The notes beneath the pieces were generated by a model, which was given only the letters and a program-made list of their open reading frames with translations, made no database searches and was not told the origin of the DNA. A DNA stretch of 35,576 nucleotides from NCBI GenBank assembly GCA_020850995.1, contig JADZDP010000080.1, positions 1 to 35,576 on the forward strand, given 5' to 3'. Shown in pieces: positions 1 through 8,522 of this stretch. A program made the position numbers and the translations under genes. Within the stretch, counting starts at the first letter, position 1. Every line of letters starts with the position of its first letter. The DNA comes from Deltaproteobacteria bacterium. Lineage in GTDB: Bacteria; Myxococcota; UBA727; VGSZ01.

Positions 1-148
1 AGGCGCGTCGATGGCAAGGAGCCCCGCAGGGCCGTGGCCGTCGCCACGGACCGAGGACGCGACGCCGCCAGCGACGATGGATCGCTCGCGAGGACGACTG
101 AGTTGTCCATTCGCGGGCCCTAAGGGCCCTCGAAGAGGCACGCCGCCG
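1..148. other. Non-coding left edge
   Basis: I see no convincing gene here; open frames crossing it are shadows of the kinase gene. It is the 3' flank of the leftward kinase gene. The only structure is the hairpin at 115-129, listed separately. Confidence 0.4.
115..129 (-). terminator. Weak hairpin after the Ser/Thr kinase gene
   Basis: GGGCCC, then TAA, then GGGCCC forms a 6-bp GC stem with a 3-nt loop, 20 nt past the kinase stop codon. There is no T-tract, so a terminator role is only suggested by position. Confidence 0.2.
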
Positions 149-2290
149 CTACTCGCCGACGGGATCGATGACCACCTCCTGCCCAGGCTTCACCGTCAGC
201 GTCCTCGTCACCGGCGTCTCCTTGCCCGTGATGCGCATCTGGTAGCTACCGGCGACCACGGTGAGAGGGGCGGAGCCGACCAAACGGTCCGATCCGAGCC
301 AGACGTAGATCTTCTTCGCCTGCTTGATGGTGACGGTGCCGGTGGGCAGCGCGCCGTAGTCGAGGGTCGCGCCGGTCAGGGGCATCGTGCTCGAGACGCC
401 GCGCTTCCGATCTACCGCCACCACGCGCTTGGTGCCAGCCACGACGGAGAGCGTGTCGCCGCCGCGGCCGAGCACCTGGCCGCTCTCGGTGCGGAACTCG
501 ATGTTGCGCGGCGCCACCGTCGCGACCTTGATGCGCGGAGGCGGGGGCTTGAGCACAGCGCCCGCGTCCGCGCTCGCGCCCGCGTCGACCGTCGCCGCAG
601 CACCCCCCGCGTCGACGATGGTGGGCGCCGCGCCTGCGTCGTGCGCGGGCGCCGTGCCTGCGTCGTGCGTGGCTACCAGGCCGGCGTCGCGCGCGGCCAC
701 CGCGCCCGCGTCGTCGGCGGCCACCGCGACCGCGCCCGCGTCGACGACCACGCCGCTGCCTGCGTCGTGCGCGGCCGCGACGCCCGCGTCGACTCCCCCT
801 GGGTCGGGGCGCAAGAGCCACAGCGCGCCGAGCGCCAGCGCGCCGAACAGCACCGCCACCACCAGCCCCGCCAGCACCAGGCCGAGGGCGTTTCCCTGGC
901 GCGGCGCAGGCGCCAGCAGCTCGACCACCGGGTGATTGCCCGCGGGCGCAGGGGCGCCCGTCTGCGGCGTGAGCGCGGCGGGCTGCGGCGTGGGCGGCGC
1001 GGGCGCGGCGGGCTGGGGGGTCGGGGCCAAGGGCGCCGCGGTGCCGGCCGGGGAGATCGCCAGCTCCGAGGGCACCTCGGTTGCGGGCTCGGTCAGCGCC
1101 ACGCTGACGATGGGCGGCGGCGACGAGGTCGCCTGGGCGCCCGCGAGCGGCCAGGAGACCGCGCGCGGCGAGCCCGGCGGCCCCGTGGCCGACACCACCG
1201 GCTCGCCAGAGAGGGCCCGGTCGAGGGAGGCAGCGGAAGCCCCCGAGAGCGGGCGCGTGCTGCTGGTCTGATCCCCGCTCTCCGAGAGGGGGTTGCCGGC
1301 GGCCGCGCTCGCGGGCGCGTGGCGCTCGATGAACGCGAGCATCGACTTGCGCCCAGCGCCCGTGCCCGGCGACGCCAGCTCCTCGAGCACGTCGGCGAGC
1401 TCGGCGGCGGTGGCGTAGCGCTTGGCGCGGTCCTTCTCGAGGAGCCTGAGGATGACGGCCTCGAGCGCCGGCGGGATGCCCGGGTTCAGCTCGCGGGGCG
1501 GCCGCGGCGCGTCCTTCAGGATCGCCGCCATGGTGTGGAAGTCGGTGGCGCGGTCGAAGGGCCGCTCGCCGCACAAGAGCCAGTACAGCGACACACCGAG
1601 CGCGAACTGATCGCAGCGCCCGTCGAGCACGGCGCCCTCGACCTGCTCGGGCGACAGGTAGGGGATCTTGCCGCGCAGGTTGCCGGTGCGCGTCTTTGGG
1701 CCACCGAGCTCGCCCTTGGCGATGCCGAAGTCGAGCACGCGCGTGACGCCGTCCTTCGCGACCATCAGGTTGTCGGGGCTGATGTCGCGGTGCACCAAGT
1801 GCAGCGGTCGCCCGGCCTCGTCGGTGAGGGTGTGCGCCGCGTGGATGCCGCGCGCGGCGTCGGCGATGGCCCTGATGGCGACGTCGGGCGGTAGCGCGCG
1901 GCCGGCCTCCCACGCGGCGCCAGCCAGGCGCTGGAGCGTCAGGCCGTCGATGTACTCCATGGCGATGAAGTACTCGTGCGTACCGTCGTCGTTCTTCTCT
2001 TCGCCGAGCTCGAAGATCTGCACGACATTGGTGTGATGCAGGCGCGCGGCCACACGAGCCTCGCGCAGGAACATCTCGATGAGCGAGGGATCCTGCGCCA
2101 GCGAGGGCAGGATGCGCTTGATGACCACCCGCTTCTTGAACTGCGCCGGCCCATCTTGCTCGGCCAGGTACACCTCGGCCATGCCGCCGACGCCGAGGCG
2201 CGCCTTGAGCGTGTAGCGCCCCAGCTTGAGCGGCGTGCGCGAGACCGGGTCGCCGCGCAACACGGTGTCATCGGTGGGCTTGGTGGCCAC
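149..2290 (-). CDS. Membrane-anchored Ser/Thr protein kinase with Asp-Ala-Gly repeat and PEGA-like tail
   Basis: A 713-residue Hanks-type Ser/Thr kinase. The N-terminal kinase domain spans about residues 25-305. Visible motifs are the Gly-rich loop GVGGMAEV (33-40), Lys58, Glu77, HRD (167-169), DFG (187-189) and SPE (213-215), so all catalytic residues are present. A Pro/Ala-rich juxtamembrane stretch (about 390-465) leads to one membrane helix (about 468-492). Outside the membrane lies a repetitive Asp-Ala-Gly tract (500-577), then a small beta-rich C-terminal domain that looks PEGA-like (about 585-713). By analogy with this family it phosphorylates cytoplasmic proteins in response to an envelope signal; the substrate is unknown. 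The start is GTG at 2290 without a clear Shine-Dalgarno. It diverges from the lipoprotein gene with a 61-nt gap, so the two may share a control region. Confidence 0.93.
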   Translation of the reverse strand: MATKPTDDTVLRGDPVSRTPLKLGRYTLKARLGVGGMAEVYLAEQDGPAQFKKRVVIKRILPSLAQDPSLIEMFLREARVAARLHHTNVVQIFELGEEKNDDGTHEYFIAMEYIDGLTLQRLAGAAWEAGRALPPDVAIRAIADAARGIHAAHTLTDEAGRPLHLVHRDISPDNLMVAKDGVTRVLDFGIAKGELGGPKTRTGNLRGKIPYLSPEQVEGAVLDGRCDQFALGVSLYWLLCGERPFDRATDFHTMAAILKDAPRPPRELNPGIPPALEAVILRLLEKDRAKRYATAAELADVLEELASPGTGAGRKSMLAFIERHAPASAAAGNPLSESGDQTSSTRPLSGASAASLDRALSGEPVVSATGPPGSPRAVSWPLAGAQATSSPPPIVSVALTEPATEVPSELAISPAGTAAPLAPTPQPAAPAPPTPQPAALTPQTGAPAPAGNHPVVELLAPAPRQGNALGLVLAGLVVAVLFGALALGALWLLRPDPGGVDAGVAAAHDAGSGVVVDAGAVAVAADDAGAVAARDAGLVATHDAGTAPAHDAGAAPTIVDAGGAAATVDAGASADAGAVLKPPPPRIKVATVAPRNIEFRTESGQVLGRGGDTLSVVAGTKRVVAVDRKRGVSSTMPLTGATLDYGALPTGTVTIKQAKKIYVWLGSDRLVGSAPLTVVAGSYQMRITGKETPVTRTLTVKPGQEVVIDPVGE
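560..793 (-). repeat. Asp-Ala-Gly coding repeat in the kinase
   Basis: About a dozen DAG units separated by 2-7 residues of Ala, Val, His or Thr encode kinase residues 500-577. At DNA level the unit is a degenerate GCGCCCGCGTC-type repeat. It lies just after the membrane helix and probably forms an extended extracytoplasmic spacer. Confidence 0.8.
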
Positions 2291-2351
2291 GGCGGCGCAG
2301 CGTAGCAGATGCCCGGTTGTCGCCGAAGGAGTCTCTGGCTACTCGGCGGCC

Positions 2352-3308
2352 ATGACGATGCTCACTCGTAGCGCCGCGCTGCTCGCCCTCTCGTTCCTCG
2401 CGGCCTGCCCCGGCGCGCAGGTGCGCGAGTCGGGCGAGGTCACCGCCGCTCTGCGCCGAATCGACGTGGTGGAGGCCGACTTCGACAAGATGAGGCTCGA
2501 GGTGGTGGTGGCCGTGGAGAACGGCACCGGCGCCGACGCCGACGTGAGCGCCGATGCCACGGTGGCCATCGTGGGCGAGGCCAAGGGGTCCGACGCCGAC
2601 GACGCGCCCGCCGCGCCCGCCGAGGGGGAGAGCGCCGAAGGCAGCGAGGGCGAGCAGGACAAGCTCGAGGGTGAGGGCGCCGAGGCGGCGGCCGGCGAGG
2701 AGGGCGGCAGCACCCCCATCGACGGTCAACGCCACGCCGGCAGCGGCCGCGGCAGGGCCGCCGCCTTCAACACCAGCGAGCTGCCCATCGTGATTGAGCT
2801 GCCGCTCCCGAGCGACACCGCGCTGCTCGAGCAGCTCGTCGAGTGGCCGAAGATGCTCCTCCACGTCGAGGGCACGGTGCGCGTGGGGCTCAAGACCGTG
2901 CGGCTCGGCGGCCACCGCGACGTGGCGCCACCGCACTTGCCCGCGGTGGTGCTCAAGGAGTCACAGGTGGCGAGCGAGAACGAAGGTCAGGCGGGCGCGG
3001 GCTTCTTCAAGGTGGCCCTCGACAACAAGAACCCCTTCGATGTCACCATCGACCGCTTCGCTTGGAGCATCACGATCAAGGACAAAGAGCTCAAGGCGGC
3101 GGGCGAGGGCGAGGCCGACAAGGTGCCCGGCTCATCCGTCGCCGAGTACGAGGCTACCGTCGACATCAACGAGAAGGCCTTCGGCAAGGAGCTCAAGGCT
3201 CTGCTGCGCAGCCCCACCGTGCCCTACGTGATCGAGGGCTACTACGAGGTGCGCGGCATCAAGAAGACGTTCCGCTTCGCGGGCGACATGAAGTTCGCAC
3301 GACGGTGA
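2352..3308 (+). CDS. LEA14-like (WHy/LEA_2) lipoprotein
   Basis: A 318-residue predicted lipoprotein. The ATG at 2352 gives a short charged N-terminus, a hydrophobic core and a lipobox LAAC with Cys19; a second ATG at 2358 would work equally well. The body resembles late-embryogenesis-abundant group 2 proteins: two beta-rich stretches, the second holding a DNKNPFDV motif (roughly residues 210-318) typical of WHy/LEA_2 domains. An acidic, Glu/Ala/Gly-rich low-complexity stretch (about 77-135) interrupts the first. Such proteins are known in stress tolerance and as envelope lipoproteins; the exact role here is unknown. No good Shine-Dalgarno stands next to the start; AAGGAG lies about 20 nt upstream, which is too far. 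Confidence 0.75.
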   Translation: MTMLTRSAALLALSFLAACPGAQVRESGEVTAALRRIDVVEADFDKMRLEVVVAVENGTGADADVSADATVAIVGEAKGSDADDAPAAPAEGESAEGSEGEQDKLEGEGAEAAAGEEGGSTPIDGQRHAGSGRGRAAAFNTSELPIVIELPLPSDTALLEQLVEWPKMLLHVEGTVRVGLKTVRLGGHRDVAPPHLPAVVLKESQVASENEGQAGAGFFKVALDNKNPFDVTIDRFAWSITIKDKELKAAGEGEADKVPGSSVAEYEATVDINEKAFGKELKALLRSPTVPYVIEGYYEVRGIKKTFRFAGDMKFARR

Positions 3309-3314
3309 CGGAGG

Positions 3315-3339
3315 GCGCCGCGACGGCAGCTCGCGGCGC
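3315..3339. terminator. Bidirectional terminator-like hairpin
   Basis: GCGCCGCG (3315-3322) and CGCGGCGC (3332-3339) are perfect 8-bp arms around a 9-nt loop. The hairpin sits in the 48-nt gap between the convergent lipoprotein gene and the small [12 protein letters not shown] gene. It lacks a T-tract, as is common in GC-rich genomes. Confidence 0.4.
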
Positions 3340-3356
3340 GGCAGCGGGGGGCCTCG

Positions 3357-3566
3357 TCAGCCCTCTTCGCGCTCGTCGCGGCCCTCGCCGCCGTCGAGCA
3401 CGTCGTTGACCGAGGGGAAGCGCTTGATCTCGTTGCGCGAGATGCGCCACGCCTGCTGCACGATCCACGACAGGCTGCGGTCCTGACGATTGGCCTCGTC
3501 CTGGATCTCCTTGAGCATCTCCTCAGGGAAGTAGAGGGACTGCTTGCGCTTGTCAGCCGAGGCCAT
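3357..3566 (-). CDS. Small ribbon-helix-helix-like protein, paralogue 1
   Basis: A 69-residue protein with the core KQSLYFPEEMLKEIQDEA followed by a DRSLSWIVQQAW helix. A short beta strand followed by two helices is the pattern of ribbon-helix-helix DNA-binding proteins. It resembles a small family widespread in myxobacteria that I recall as TIGR04563; that recall is unverified. The start ATG has AAGGAG five nt upstream. The C-terminal tail is acidic. A close paralogue lies at 3823-3996 on the same strand. The function is not established; it may be a DNA-binding regulator. Confidence 0.75.
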   Translation of the reverse strand: MASADKRKQSLYFPEEMLKEIQDEANRQDRSLSWIVQQAWRISRNEIKRFPSVNDVLDGGEGRDEREEG

Positions 3567-3643
3567 GCGGGCTCCTTCGTGTTCCAGCCAGGTGCCTGTC
3601 GCCTGTCGGCGGCAGTGGGTTCAAAACCGCGATCAACACCGAA

Positions 3644-3660
3644 ATGATCACAGCGATCAT
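3644..3660. promoter_or_regulatory. Palindrome upstream of paralogue 1
   Basis: ATGATC (3644-3649) and GATCAT (3655-3660) form a perfect inverted repeat with a 5-nt spacer, 78-94 nt upstream of the paralogue 1 start. Outer CCG/CGG triplets (3639-3641 and 3663-3665) add further symmetry. An operator is plausible because the neighbouring proteins look like DNA-binding proteins, but binding is unproven. Confidence 0.3.
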
Positions 3661-3780
3661 CGCGGTGTAGGGCACCATAGGACACGGGCGGAGATGGACT
3701 CAAGCGTGAGGCAAGGTGGGGAGCGCCTCAAAGGCAGCGCCTGGCCAGGCGACCTCGCCGACCGAGCAAAGAACGGACGC

Positions 3781-3807
3781 CCCCTCACCCCGCACGGGGG
3801 TGAGGGG
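3781..3807 (-). terminator. Strong hairpin after paralogue 2
   Basis: CCCCTCACCCC (3781-3791) and GGGGTGAGGGG (3797-3807) form a perfect 11-bp stem with a 5-nt loop, starting 16 nt beyond the stop codon of the leftward gene at 3823-3996. It has no T-tract but is by far the strongest hairpin nearby. Confidence 0.5.
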
Positions 3808-3822
3808 AAGCGCCGCCAACCG

Positions 3823-3996
3823 TCACGCGTTCAGCTCTTCCACGGCCGGGTAGGTCATGATCCGGTCGCGGCTGATCTTCCAGGCCTGCTGCATGATCCA
3901 GGAGAGCGGGCGCTCTTGGCGATCCGCCTCCTGCTGCATCTCTTCGAGCATCTCCACGGGGAAGTAGAGGCTCTGCTTCTTCTTGTCTCCCTTCAC
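3823..3996 (-). CDS. Small ribbon-helix-helix-like protein, paralogue 2
   Basis: A 57-residue protein with the core [20 protein letters not shown] and the second helix [18 protein letters not shown]. It is clearly homologous to the protein at 3357-3566. I chose the GTG at 3996 because AGGAG lies 8 nt upstream and the product then matches its paralogue's length; a GTG at 4002 is the alternative. Longer upstream starts add residues with no counterpart in paralogue 1. It diverges from hslV with a 179-nt gap. A role in DNA binding is inferred from the fold pattern only. Confidence 0.7.
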   Translation of the reverse strand: MKGDKKKQSLYFPVEMLEEMQQEADRQERPLSWIMQQAWKISRDRIMTYPAVEELNA

Positions 3997-4175
3997 GGGC
4001 ACCTCTCCTCTTGGAACGGTCGACCCTTGAGCCTCCCGATCCTCTGTGGCACCGATCGGCGTCCACGTGCTCCACGGTAAGCGGCAATCCCCCACGAGTC
4101 CAAAATTCGGCACGTCGCCCGCGCGCCGCGCCTGATGTCAGAAGCACACCGCGCACAGCACCAAGGAGGCGCATC

Positions 4176-4706
4176 ATGTTCCACGCCACCACCATCGTCG
4201 CCGTCAAGCGCGACGGCAGGGTCGTCCTCGCCGGCGATGGCCAGGTCTCTATGGGCAACACCAAGGTGAAGGCCACGGCGAGGAAGCTCCGCCGCTTACA
4301 CGACGGCGCCGTCATCGCGGGCTTCGCTGGCTCCACCGCCGACGCGCTCACGCTCTTCGATCTCTTCGAGGCCAAGCTCAAGGAGCACGGCGGGCAGCTC
4401 GTGCGCGCTGCCGTGGAGCTGGCCAAAGACTGGCGCAAGGACAAGATCCTGCGGCGGCTCGAGGCCCTCCTTCTGGTGGCCGACCGCGACAAGATCCTGC
4501 TCATCTCCGGCAGTGGCGACGTGCTTGAGCCCGACGGCGACTGTCACGCCATCGGCTCCGGCGGCCCCTATGCGTTGGCCGCAGCGCGCGCCCTCTTGGC
4601 GCACTCGGCGCTCGATGCGCGCACCACCGCGGAGCAGGCCATCCACATCGCCGCCGACATCTGCACCTTCACCAACCACAACGTGGTCATCGAGGAGCTC
4701 GCATGA
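4176..4706 (+). CDS. hslV: HslV, ATP-dependent protease peptidase subunit
   Basis: A 176-residue proteasome-like peptidase. It forms the double-hexamer proteolytic core that HslU feeds with unfolded protein in the cytoplasm. The catalytic Thr lies in TTIVAVKR at residue 5, so a four-residue propeptide (MFHA) must be removed to expose it. [18 protein letters not shown] and IGSGGPYA are characteristic family motifs. The ATG at 4176 is preceded by AAGGAGG at 4163-4169, which settles the start. The stop codon overlaps the hslU start by ATGA, so the two are translationally coupled. I could not identify a heat-shock promoter in the upstream gap. Confidence 0.96.
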   Translation: MFHATTIVAVKRDGRVVLAGDGQVSMGNTKVKATARKLRRLHDGAVIAGFAGSTADALTLFDLFEAKLKEHGGQLVRAAVELAKDWRKDKILRRLEALLLVADRDKILLISGSGDVLEPDGDCHAIGSGGPYALAAARALLAHSALDARTTAEQAIHIAADICTFTNHNVVIEELA

Positions 4707-6028
4707 GCAACGAGCGCGTGTTTACGCCCCGCGAAGTCGTCAGCGAGCTGGACCGTTACATCGTGGGCCAGCGCGCTGCCAAGCGCGCCGTGGCGGTGGC
4801 GCTGCGCAACCGCTGGCGTCGACGACAGGTGAGCGGGCCGCTCAAGGACGAGATCACGCCGAAGAACATCCTGCTCATGGGACCCACCGGCTGCGGCAAG
4901 ACCGAGATCGCGCGGCGCCTGGCCAAGCTGGCCAACGCGCCCTTCGTCAAGGTCGAGGCCACCAAGTTCACCGAGGTGGGCTACGTGGGTCGCGACGTCG
5001 ACTCTATGGTGCGCGACCTGCTCGAGGTGGCGATCCAGATGGTGCGCGAGGAGCACACCGCGGCGGTCAAGGAGCGCGCCCGCGCTGCCGCCGAGGAGCG
5101 CTTGCTCGATCTGCTGTTGCCGGGCGGCGACACGCGCTCGCGCGACAAGATGCGCGAGATGCTGCTGGCGGGCGCGCTCGAGGAGCGCGAGCTGGAGATC
5201 GACGCACCAGCGGCCTCGTCGGGCCCGATGCTGCAGATGTTCGGCAGCCAGGGCATGGAGCTCGGCGTCTCCGACATGGCGGGCTCGCTGCAAGAGGCGC
5301 TGTCGTCGGCGTTCGGCGGCGGCAAGAAGAAGCGTCGCAAGGTGCCGCTCAAGGAGGCGCGCGAGGCGCTCGAAGCCGACGAGGCCGGCAAGCTGGTCGA
5401 TCACGACCGCATCAAGAGCGAGGCGCGCGCGCGCGCCGCCGAGCAGGGCATCGTGTTCATCGACGAGATCGACAAGATCGCCAGCGCCGGCCGCGCCCAA
5501 GGCCCCGACGTGAGCCGCGAGGGCGTGCAGCGCGACATCCTGCCCATCATCGAGGGCAGCACCGTGGTCACCAAGCATGGCCCCATCAAGACCGACCACA
5601 TCCTGTTCATCTGCGCCGGCGCCTTCCACATGTCGAAGCCGAGCGACCTCATCCCCGAGCTCCAGGGGCGCTTGCCCATCCGCGTGGAGCTCTCACCGCT
5701 CACACGCGACGACTTCGTGCGCATCCTGAAAGACACCGAGTCGAGCCTGGTGCGCCAGCACATCGCGTTGATGGCGACCGAGAGCGTCGCGCTCTCCTTC
5801 ACCGACGACGGCTTGGAGGCGCTCGCCGGCGTGGCCGCCGAGGTCAACGGCGCGCAGGAGGACATCGGCGCGCGCCGCCTGGCCACGGTGCTCGAGCGCT
5901 TGCTCGAGGACGAGAGCTTCGATGCTCCCGACCGCGCGGGGGGCGCCGTGCTGGTCGACGCCCGCTTCGTGCAGGAGCGGCTCGCGCCGCTCCTGACGAA
6001 GCAGGACCTCACGCGCTACGTACTGTGA
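4703..6028 (+). CDS. hslU: HslU, ATPase subunit of the HslVU protease
   Basis: A 441-residue AAA+ unfoldase that recognises substrates and threads them into HslV. Walker A is GPTGCGKT (60-67), the pore-loop motif is GYVGRD (93-98), and Walker B is IVFIDE (250-255). The intermediate (I) domain lies between about 110 and 230. The C-terminus ends in RYVL, the type of tail that docks into HslV. Length is normal for the family. It overlaps hslV by four bases. Its 3' end is nine nt from the convergent porin gene. Confidence 0.97.
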   Translation: MSNERVFTPREVVSELDRYIVGQRAAKRAVAVALRNRWRRRQVSGPLKDEITPKNILLMGPTGCGKTEIARRLAKLANAPFVKVEATKFTEVGYVGRDVDSMVRDLLEVAIQMVREEHTAAVKERARAAAEERLLDLLLPGGDTRSRDKMREMLLAGALEERELEIDAPAASSGPMLQMFGSQGMELGVSDMAGSLQEALSSAFGGGKKKRRKVPLKEAREALEADEAGKLVDHDRIKSEARARAAEQGIVFIDEIDKIASAGRAQGPDVSREGVQRDILPIIEGSTVVTKHGPIKTDHILFICAGAFHMSKPSDLIPELQGRLPIRVELSPLTRDDFVRILKDTESSLVRQHIALMATESVALSFTDDGLEALAGVAAEVNGAQEDIGARRLATVLERLLEDESFDAPDRAGGAVLVDARFVQERLAPLLTKQDLTRYVL

Positions 6029-6037
6029 GGCTGCGGG

Positions 6038-7456
6038 TCAGAGCTTGACGTCGACGGCGACGAAGCCCCAGGGCGTGGCGTTGGTGCCGCGGCCGAGCGC
6101 GTCGCCGATGGGCACGAAGAGCGCGCCGCCGAGGTCGAAGGCCAGGTAGCTGGTGAGCGCGTACTTCGCCACCAAGTCCGGCTCGATGCCGTAGAACGCG
6201 CTGCCGCCGCCGGTGTAGGCCGTGGGCGCGAAGGCGTGTACGGCCAGCTGCGCCGAGAAGGGGCCCTCTTTGACGCCGAGGTTTGCCGCTGCGTCGAGCA
6301 GGCCTTGGTTGAGCGTGTGCACCGGCAGGTTCGTGAACAGGTCCTGGAAGCCGTAGTACTTGTGGTTGGTGCCCCAACCGGTGTTGAAGGTGACGACATC
6401 GCTGGTGGCGGGATCGCCGCCCGACACGTAGTCGATCATGGCGCCCACCTTGGGGTGCATCATGGTGTCGACCTCGTAGGCCGCGCGCGCACCGGCGAGG
6501 TACGAGAGCTTGACGGCGTCGCCCACCCAGGACGTCTGGCCGAAGACGTCGATGTCATAGCTGAAGCCCGCCACGGCGCCGTCGACGCGGGCGCCGAAGG
6601 TAGCGCGGCTCAAGAGCGTCTGGGCGTCGGTGAGCTCAACCAGGACCGCCGGGGCATAGCGAAAGGCCGGCAGCAGCTTGTGCTCGACGCCCGCGGCGCA
6701 CAGGGCCAGGCTCGGCACCGTCATGGTGGGCACGTGGTCGATGTCGCGCACGAGTGAGCAGAAGCCCATGTAGCCGAAGTCGCCGGGAGCCTTGTTGCTC
6801 ACGCGAATGGCGTCGTAGGCGCGCCCCGTCATGCCCCAGTCGCCGAGCCCGAGCACGCGCTCGTTGCCAAAGATGATCTCCTGGCGGCCCACGCGCAGCT
6901 CGGTGGGGCCAAGGTAGAGCCCTACGTAGCCCTGGTGCAGGTCGACGCTGTTCGCGACCTTGCCAAACACCGTGACGTCTTGCGGCGCCGGTGGCGCGGC
7001 CGTGGTCTCGGCGCCCCAGCCGCGCGTGTCGTGCAGCTCGAACACGAGCTTGGCGGTGTCTTTCCACTCGGCGTCGAAGCCGCCGCGCGCGCGGTGCAGG
7101 AAGATCGTGGCCGGGTAACCGGCGCTGAGCGTGCGGTCGCCGATGTACTCACCGCGCACGCGCAGCTGCGCGCGGGGTGAGAAGCGCAGGTCGCCGAGCA
7201 CCAGCGCGAGCTTCTCGTCTTTGGGCTTCTCCGCCGCGGCCGGCGGGGGCGCTTCGGCCTTGGGCGGCTCCGCCGGCGTTGGGGGCCCGGCAGCCGGCGC
7301 GGGGCTTGCCTCCTTCGGGGGCTCCGCGGGGGTGGCGGCGGCTGCCGGTGCAGGAGCCTCCGCGGCGGGCGCTGTGGCGGGAGGGCTAGGCGGCGGCTCG
7401 GCCGGCGCCTGCGACGCCAGGGTCACGAGTGCCGCGAAGGCGAGAGACGGTGACAT
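6038..7456 (-). CDS. Alginate-export-family outer-membrane beta-barrel porin
   Basis: A 472-residue predicted outer-membrane protein. The start is the ATG at 7456, with AAGGAG six nt upstream; the frame is open much further but without a start signal. A signal peptide (about 1-19, ending QAPA) is followed by a Pro/Ala/Glu-rich linker (about 20-85). The barrel contains LRVRGEYI, LRVGRQEIIFGNERVLG and DWGMTGRAYDAIRV, the pattern of the alginate export family (Alginate_exp), and ends in alternating strands closing with VAVDVKL. Members carry polysaccharides or small organic molecules; the substrate here is unknown, and no polysaccharide genes are nearby. Confidence 0.82.
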   Translation of the reverse strand: MSPSLAFAALVTLASQAPAEPPPSPPATAPAAEAPAPAAAATPAEPPKEASPAPAAGPPTPAEPPKAEAPPPAAAEKPKDEKLALVLGDLRFSPRAQLRVRGEYIGDRTLSAGYPATIFLHRARGGFDAEWKDTAKLVFELHDTRGWGAETTAAPPAPQDVTVFGKVANSVDLHQGYVGLYLGPTELRVGRQEIIFGNERVLGLGDWGMTGRAYDAIRVSNKAPGDFGYMGFCSLVRDIDHVPTMTVPSLALCAAGVEHKLLPAFRYAPAVLVELTDAQTLLSRATFGARVDGAVAGFSYDIDVFGQTSWVGDAVKLSYLAGARAAYEVDTMMHPKVGAMIDYVSGGDPATSDVVTFNTGWGTNHKYYGFQDLFTNLPVHTLNQGLLDAAANLGVKEGPFSAQLAVHAFAPTAYTGGGSAFYGIEPDLVAKYALTSYLAFDLGGALFVPIGDALGRGTNATPWGFVAVDVKL

Positions 7457-7709
7457 CAAGTGCTCCTTAGTGCTGGGAAGGCGGCAGCTCGTATGCGCTT
7501 GGCGTGCCGCAGGCGCCCGCTCGTTCGCATGCGCTGCGATGCTTGCAGCGGTGGCGTATCCCCCAGGCCGGTGGGCAAAATCAACCACGAGATCCCAGGG
7601 GAACTGCCGAGGCGCAGGAGGTGTCGGTGTCTGACCGCGCGCCGCTCCTCGGGTCGGCGTGCCGCGCAGGTCGTGGGTGGTACATCCCCTAGGACCCCGG
7701 GAGCCGACC
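7457..7709. other. Divergent intergenic region between porin and MORN-repeat genes
   Basis: This 253-nt gap must hold the promoters of both divergent genes. I see the porin's Shine-Dalgarno at its left end but no convincing -35/-10 pair, terminator or strong palindrome elsewhere. Confidence 0.5.
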
Positions 7710-8486
7710 ATGGAGCTGAGCCGCGCCATTCCCGCCTCACCCTTCTCGGCCGGCTCGGGCCTGCCGGGGCGCGAGCTCACGCCCGCAGAGCAGCGCATGT
7801 TCGCGCTTCGCCACCGCCTGGCCCAAGTGGCGCTCGCGGCCGTGGCGCTGGCGGTGCCCGTGCTCATCGGCGTCATCGTGGTGGCGGCCAACGAGCCGCG
7901 GACCCAGGTGCGCACCAAGTATTTCAACAGCGGCGGCATCGAAGAGGCCGTGAGCTGGTCGGGGGCCGTGCGCCATGGCCCCTACACCCAGTACTTCACC
8001 AACGGACAGCGGCGCGCCGAGGGCAGCTACTACCTCGGCGAGAAAGACGGTCAGATCCACACCTGGCATTGGAACGGCGCCCTCGAGTCGACGGGCTTCA
8101 TGAAGCACGGCGTGCGCGTGGGACGCTGGGAGCATCTTTGGCCCAGCGGCGCTCTGCGGGCCGTAGAGGAGTTTCACGAGGGGCTCGCGAGGGGCCGCTG
8201 GCAGACCTGGTACGTGAGCGGCGTGCTCGAGAGCGAGTCGGTGTTCGGGCCGGAGCACGGCATGCTGGTCGAGCGCCGCTTCTACGACGCCGGGACGCTG
8301 CACACCGAGATCCCCTACGTCGACGGATTGCCCCACGGCCTGGTGCGCGCCTTCTGGCCCGACGGGCGCCCGCAGACCGAAGGGCGCATGGCCCACGGCG
8401 AGCGCGACGGCCTCTGGGTGAGCTGGGACGAAAGCGGCGCGCTCGTCGAGCAGGCTCGTTACCTGGACGGCGAGCTGCTCGAGTAG
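7710..8486 (+). CDS. Membrane-anchored MORN/YwqK-type repeat protein
   Basis: A 258-residue protein. One membrane helix spans about residues 38-60, after a cytoplasmic N-terminus. The rest is a run of about seven repeats of roughly 23 residues with the pattern YF-NG-(x)-G-Y-G-DG, for example WHWNGALESTGFMKHGVRVG. This is the MORN_2 repeat of YwqK-like proteins, a beta-hairpin stack often involved in protein or lipid contact. YwqK proteins are sometimes annotated as antitoxins, but nothing here supports that. I chose the ATG at 7710; upstream residues are not protein-like. It lies 36 nt before the ABC exporter genes and may head that operon. Confidence 0.75.
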   Translation: MELSRAIPASPFSAGSGLPGRELTPAEQRMFALRHRLAQVALAAVALAVPVLIGVIVVAANEPRTQVRTKYFNSGGIEEAVSWSGAVRHGPYTQYFTNGQRRAEGSYYLGEKDGQIHTWHWNGALESTGFMKHGVRVGRWEHLWPSGALRAVEEFHEGLARGRWQTWYVSGVLESESVFGPEHGMLVERRFYDAGTLHTEIPYVDGLPHGLVRAFWPDGRPQTEGRMAHGERDGLWVSWDESGALVEQARYLDGELLE

Positions 8487-8522
8487 CCAGGTGGCTGCGA
8501 AACCGATAGGTCTCCCCGGCGA

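Noticed and set aside
3997..4175. Sigma-32 type heat-shock promoter for hslVU (CCCTTGAG near 4024)
   Set aside because: No matching -10 element (CCCCAT type) at proper spacing was found.
7457..7939. N-terminal extension of the porin
   Set aside because: The extra residues are not protein-like and would hide the signal peptide that begins at 7456 behind a good Shine-Dalgarno.
7710..8486. YwqK-type antitoxin of a toxin-antitoxin pair
   Set aside because: The name attaches to MORN_2 repeats, but no small toxin gene is adjacent and the protein has a membrane anchor.
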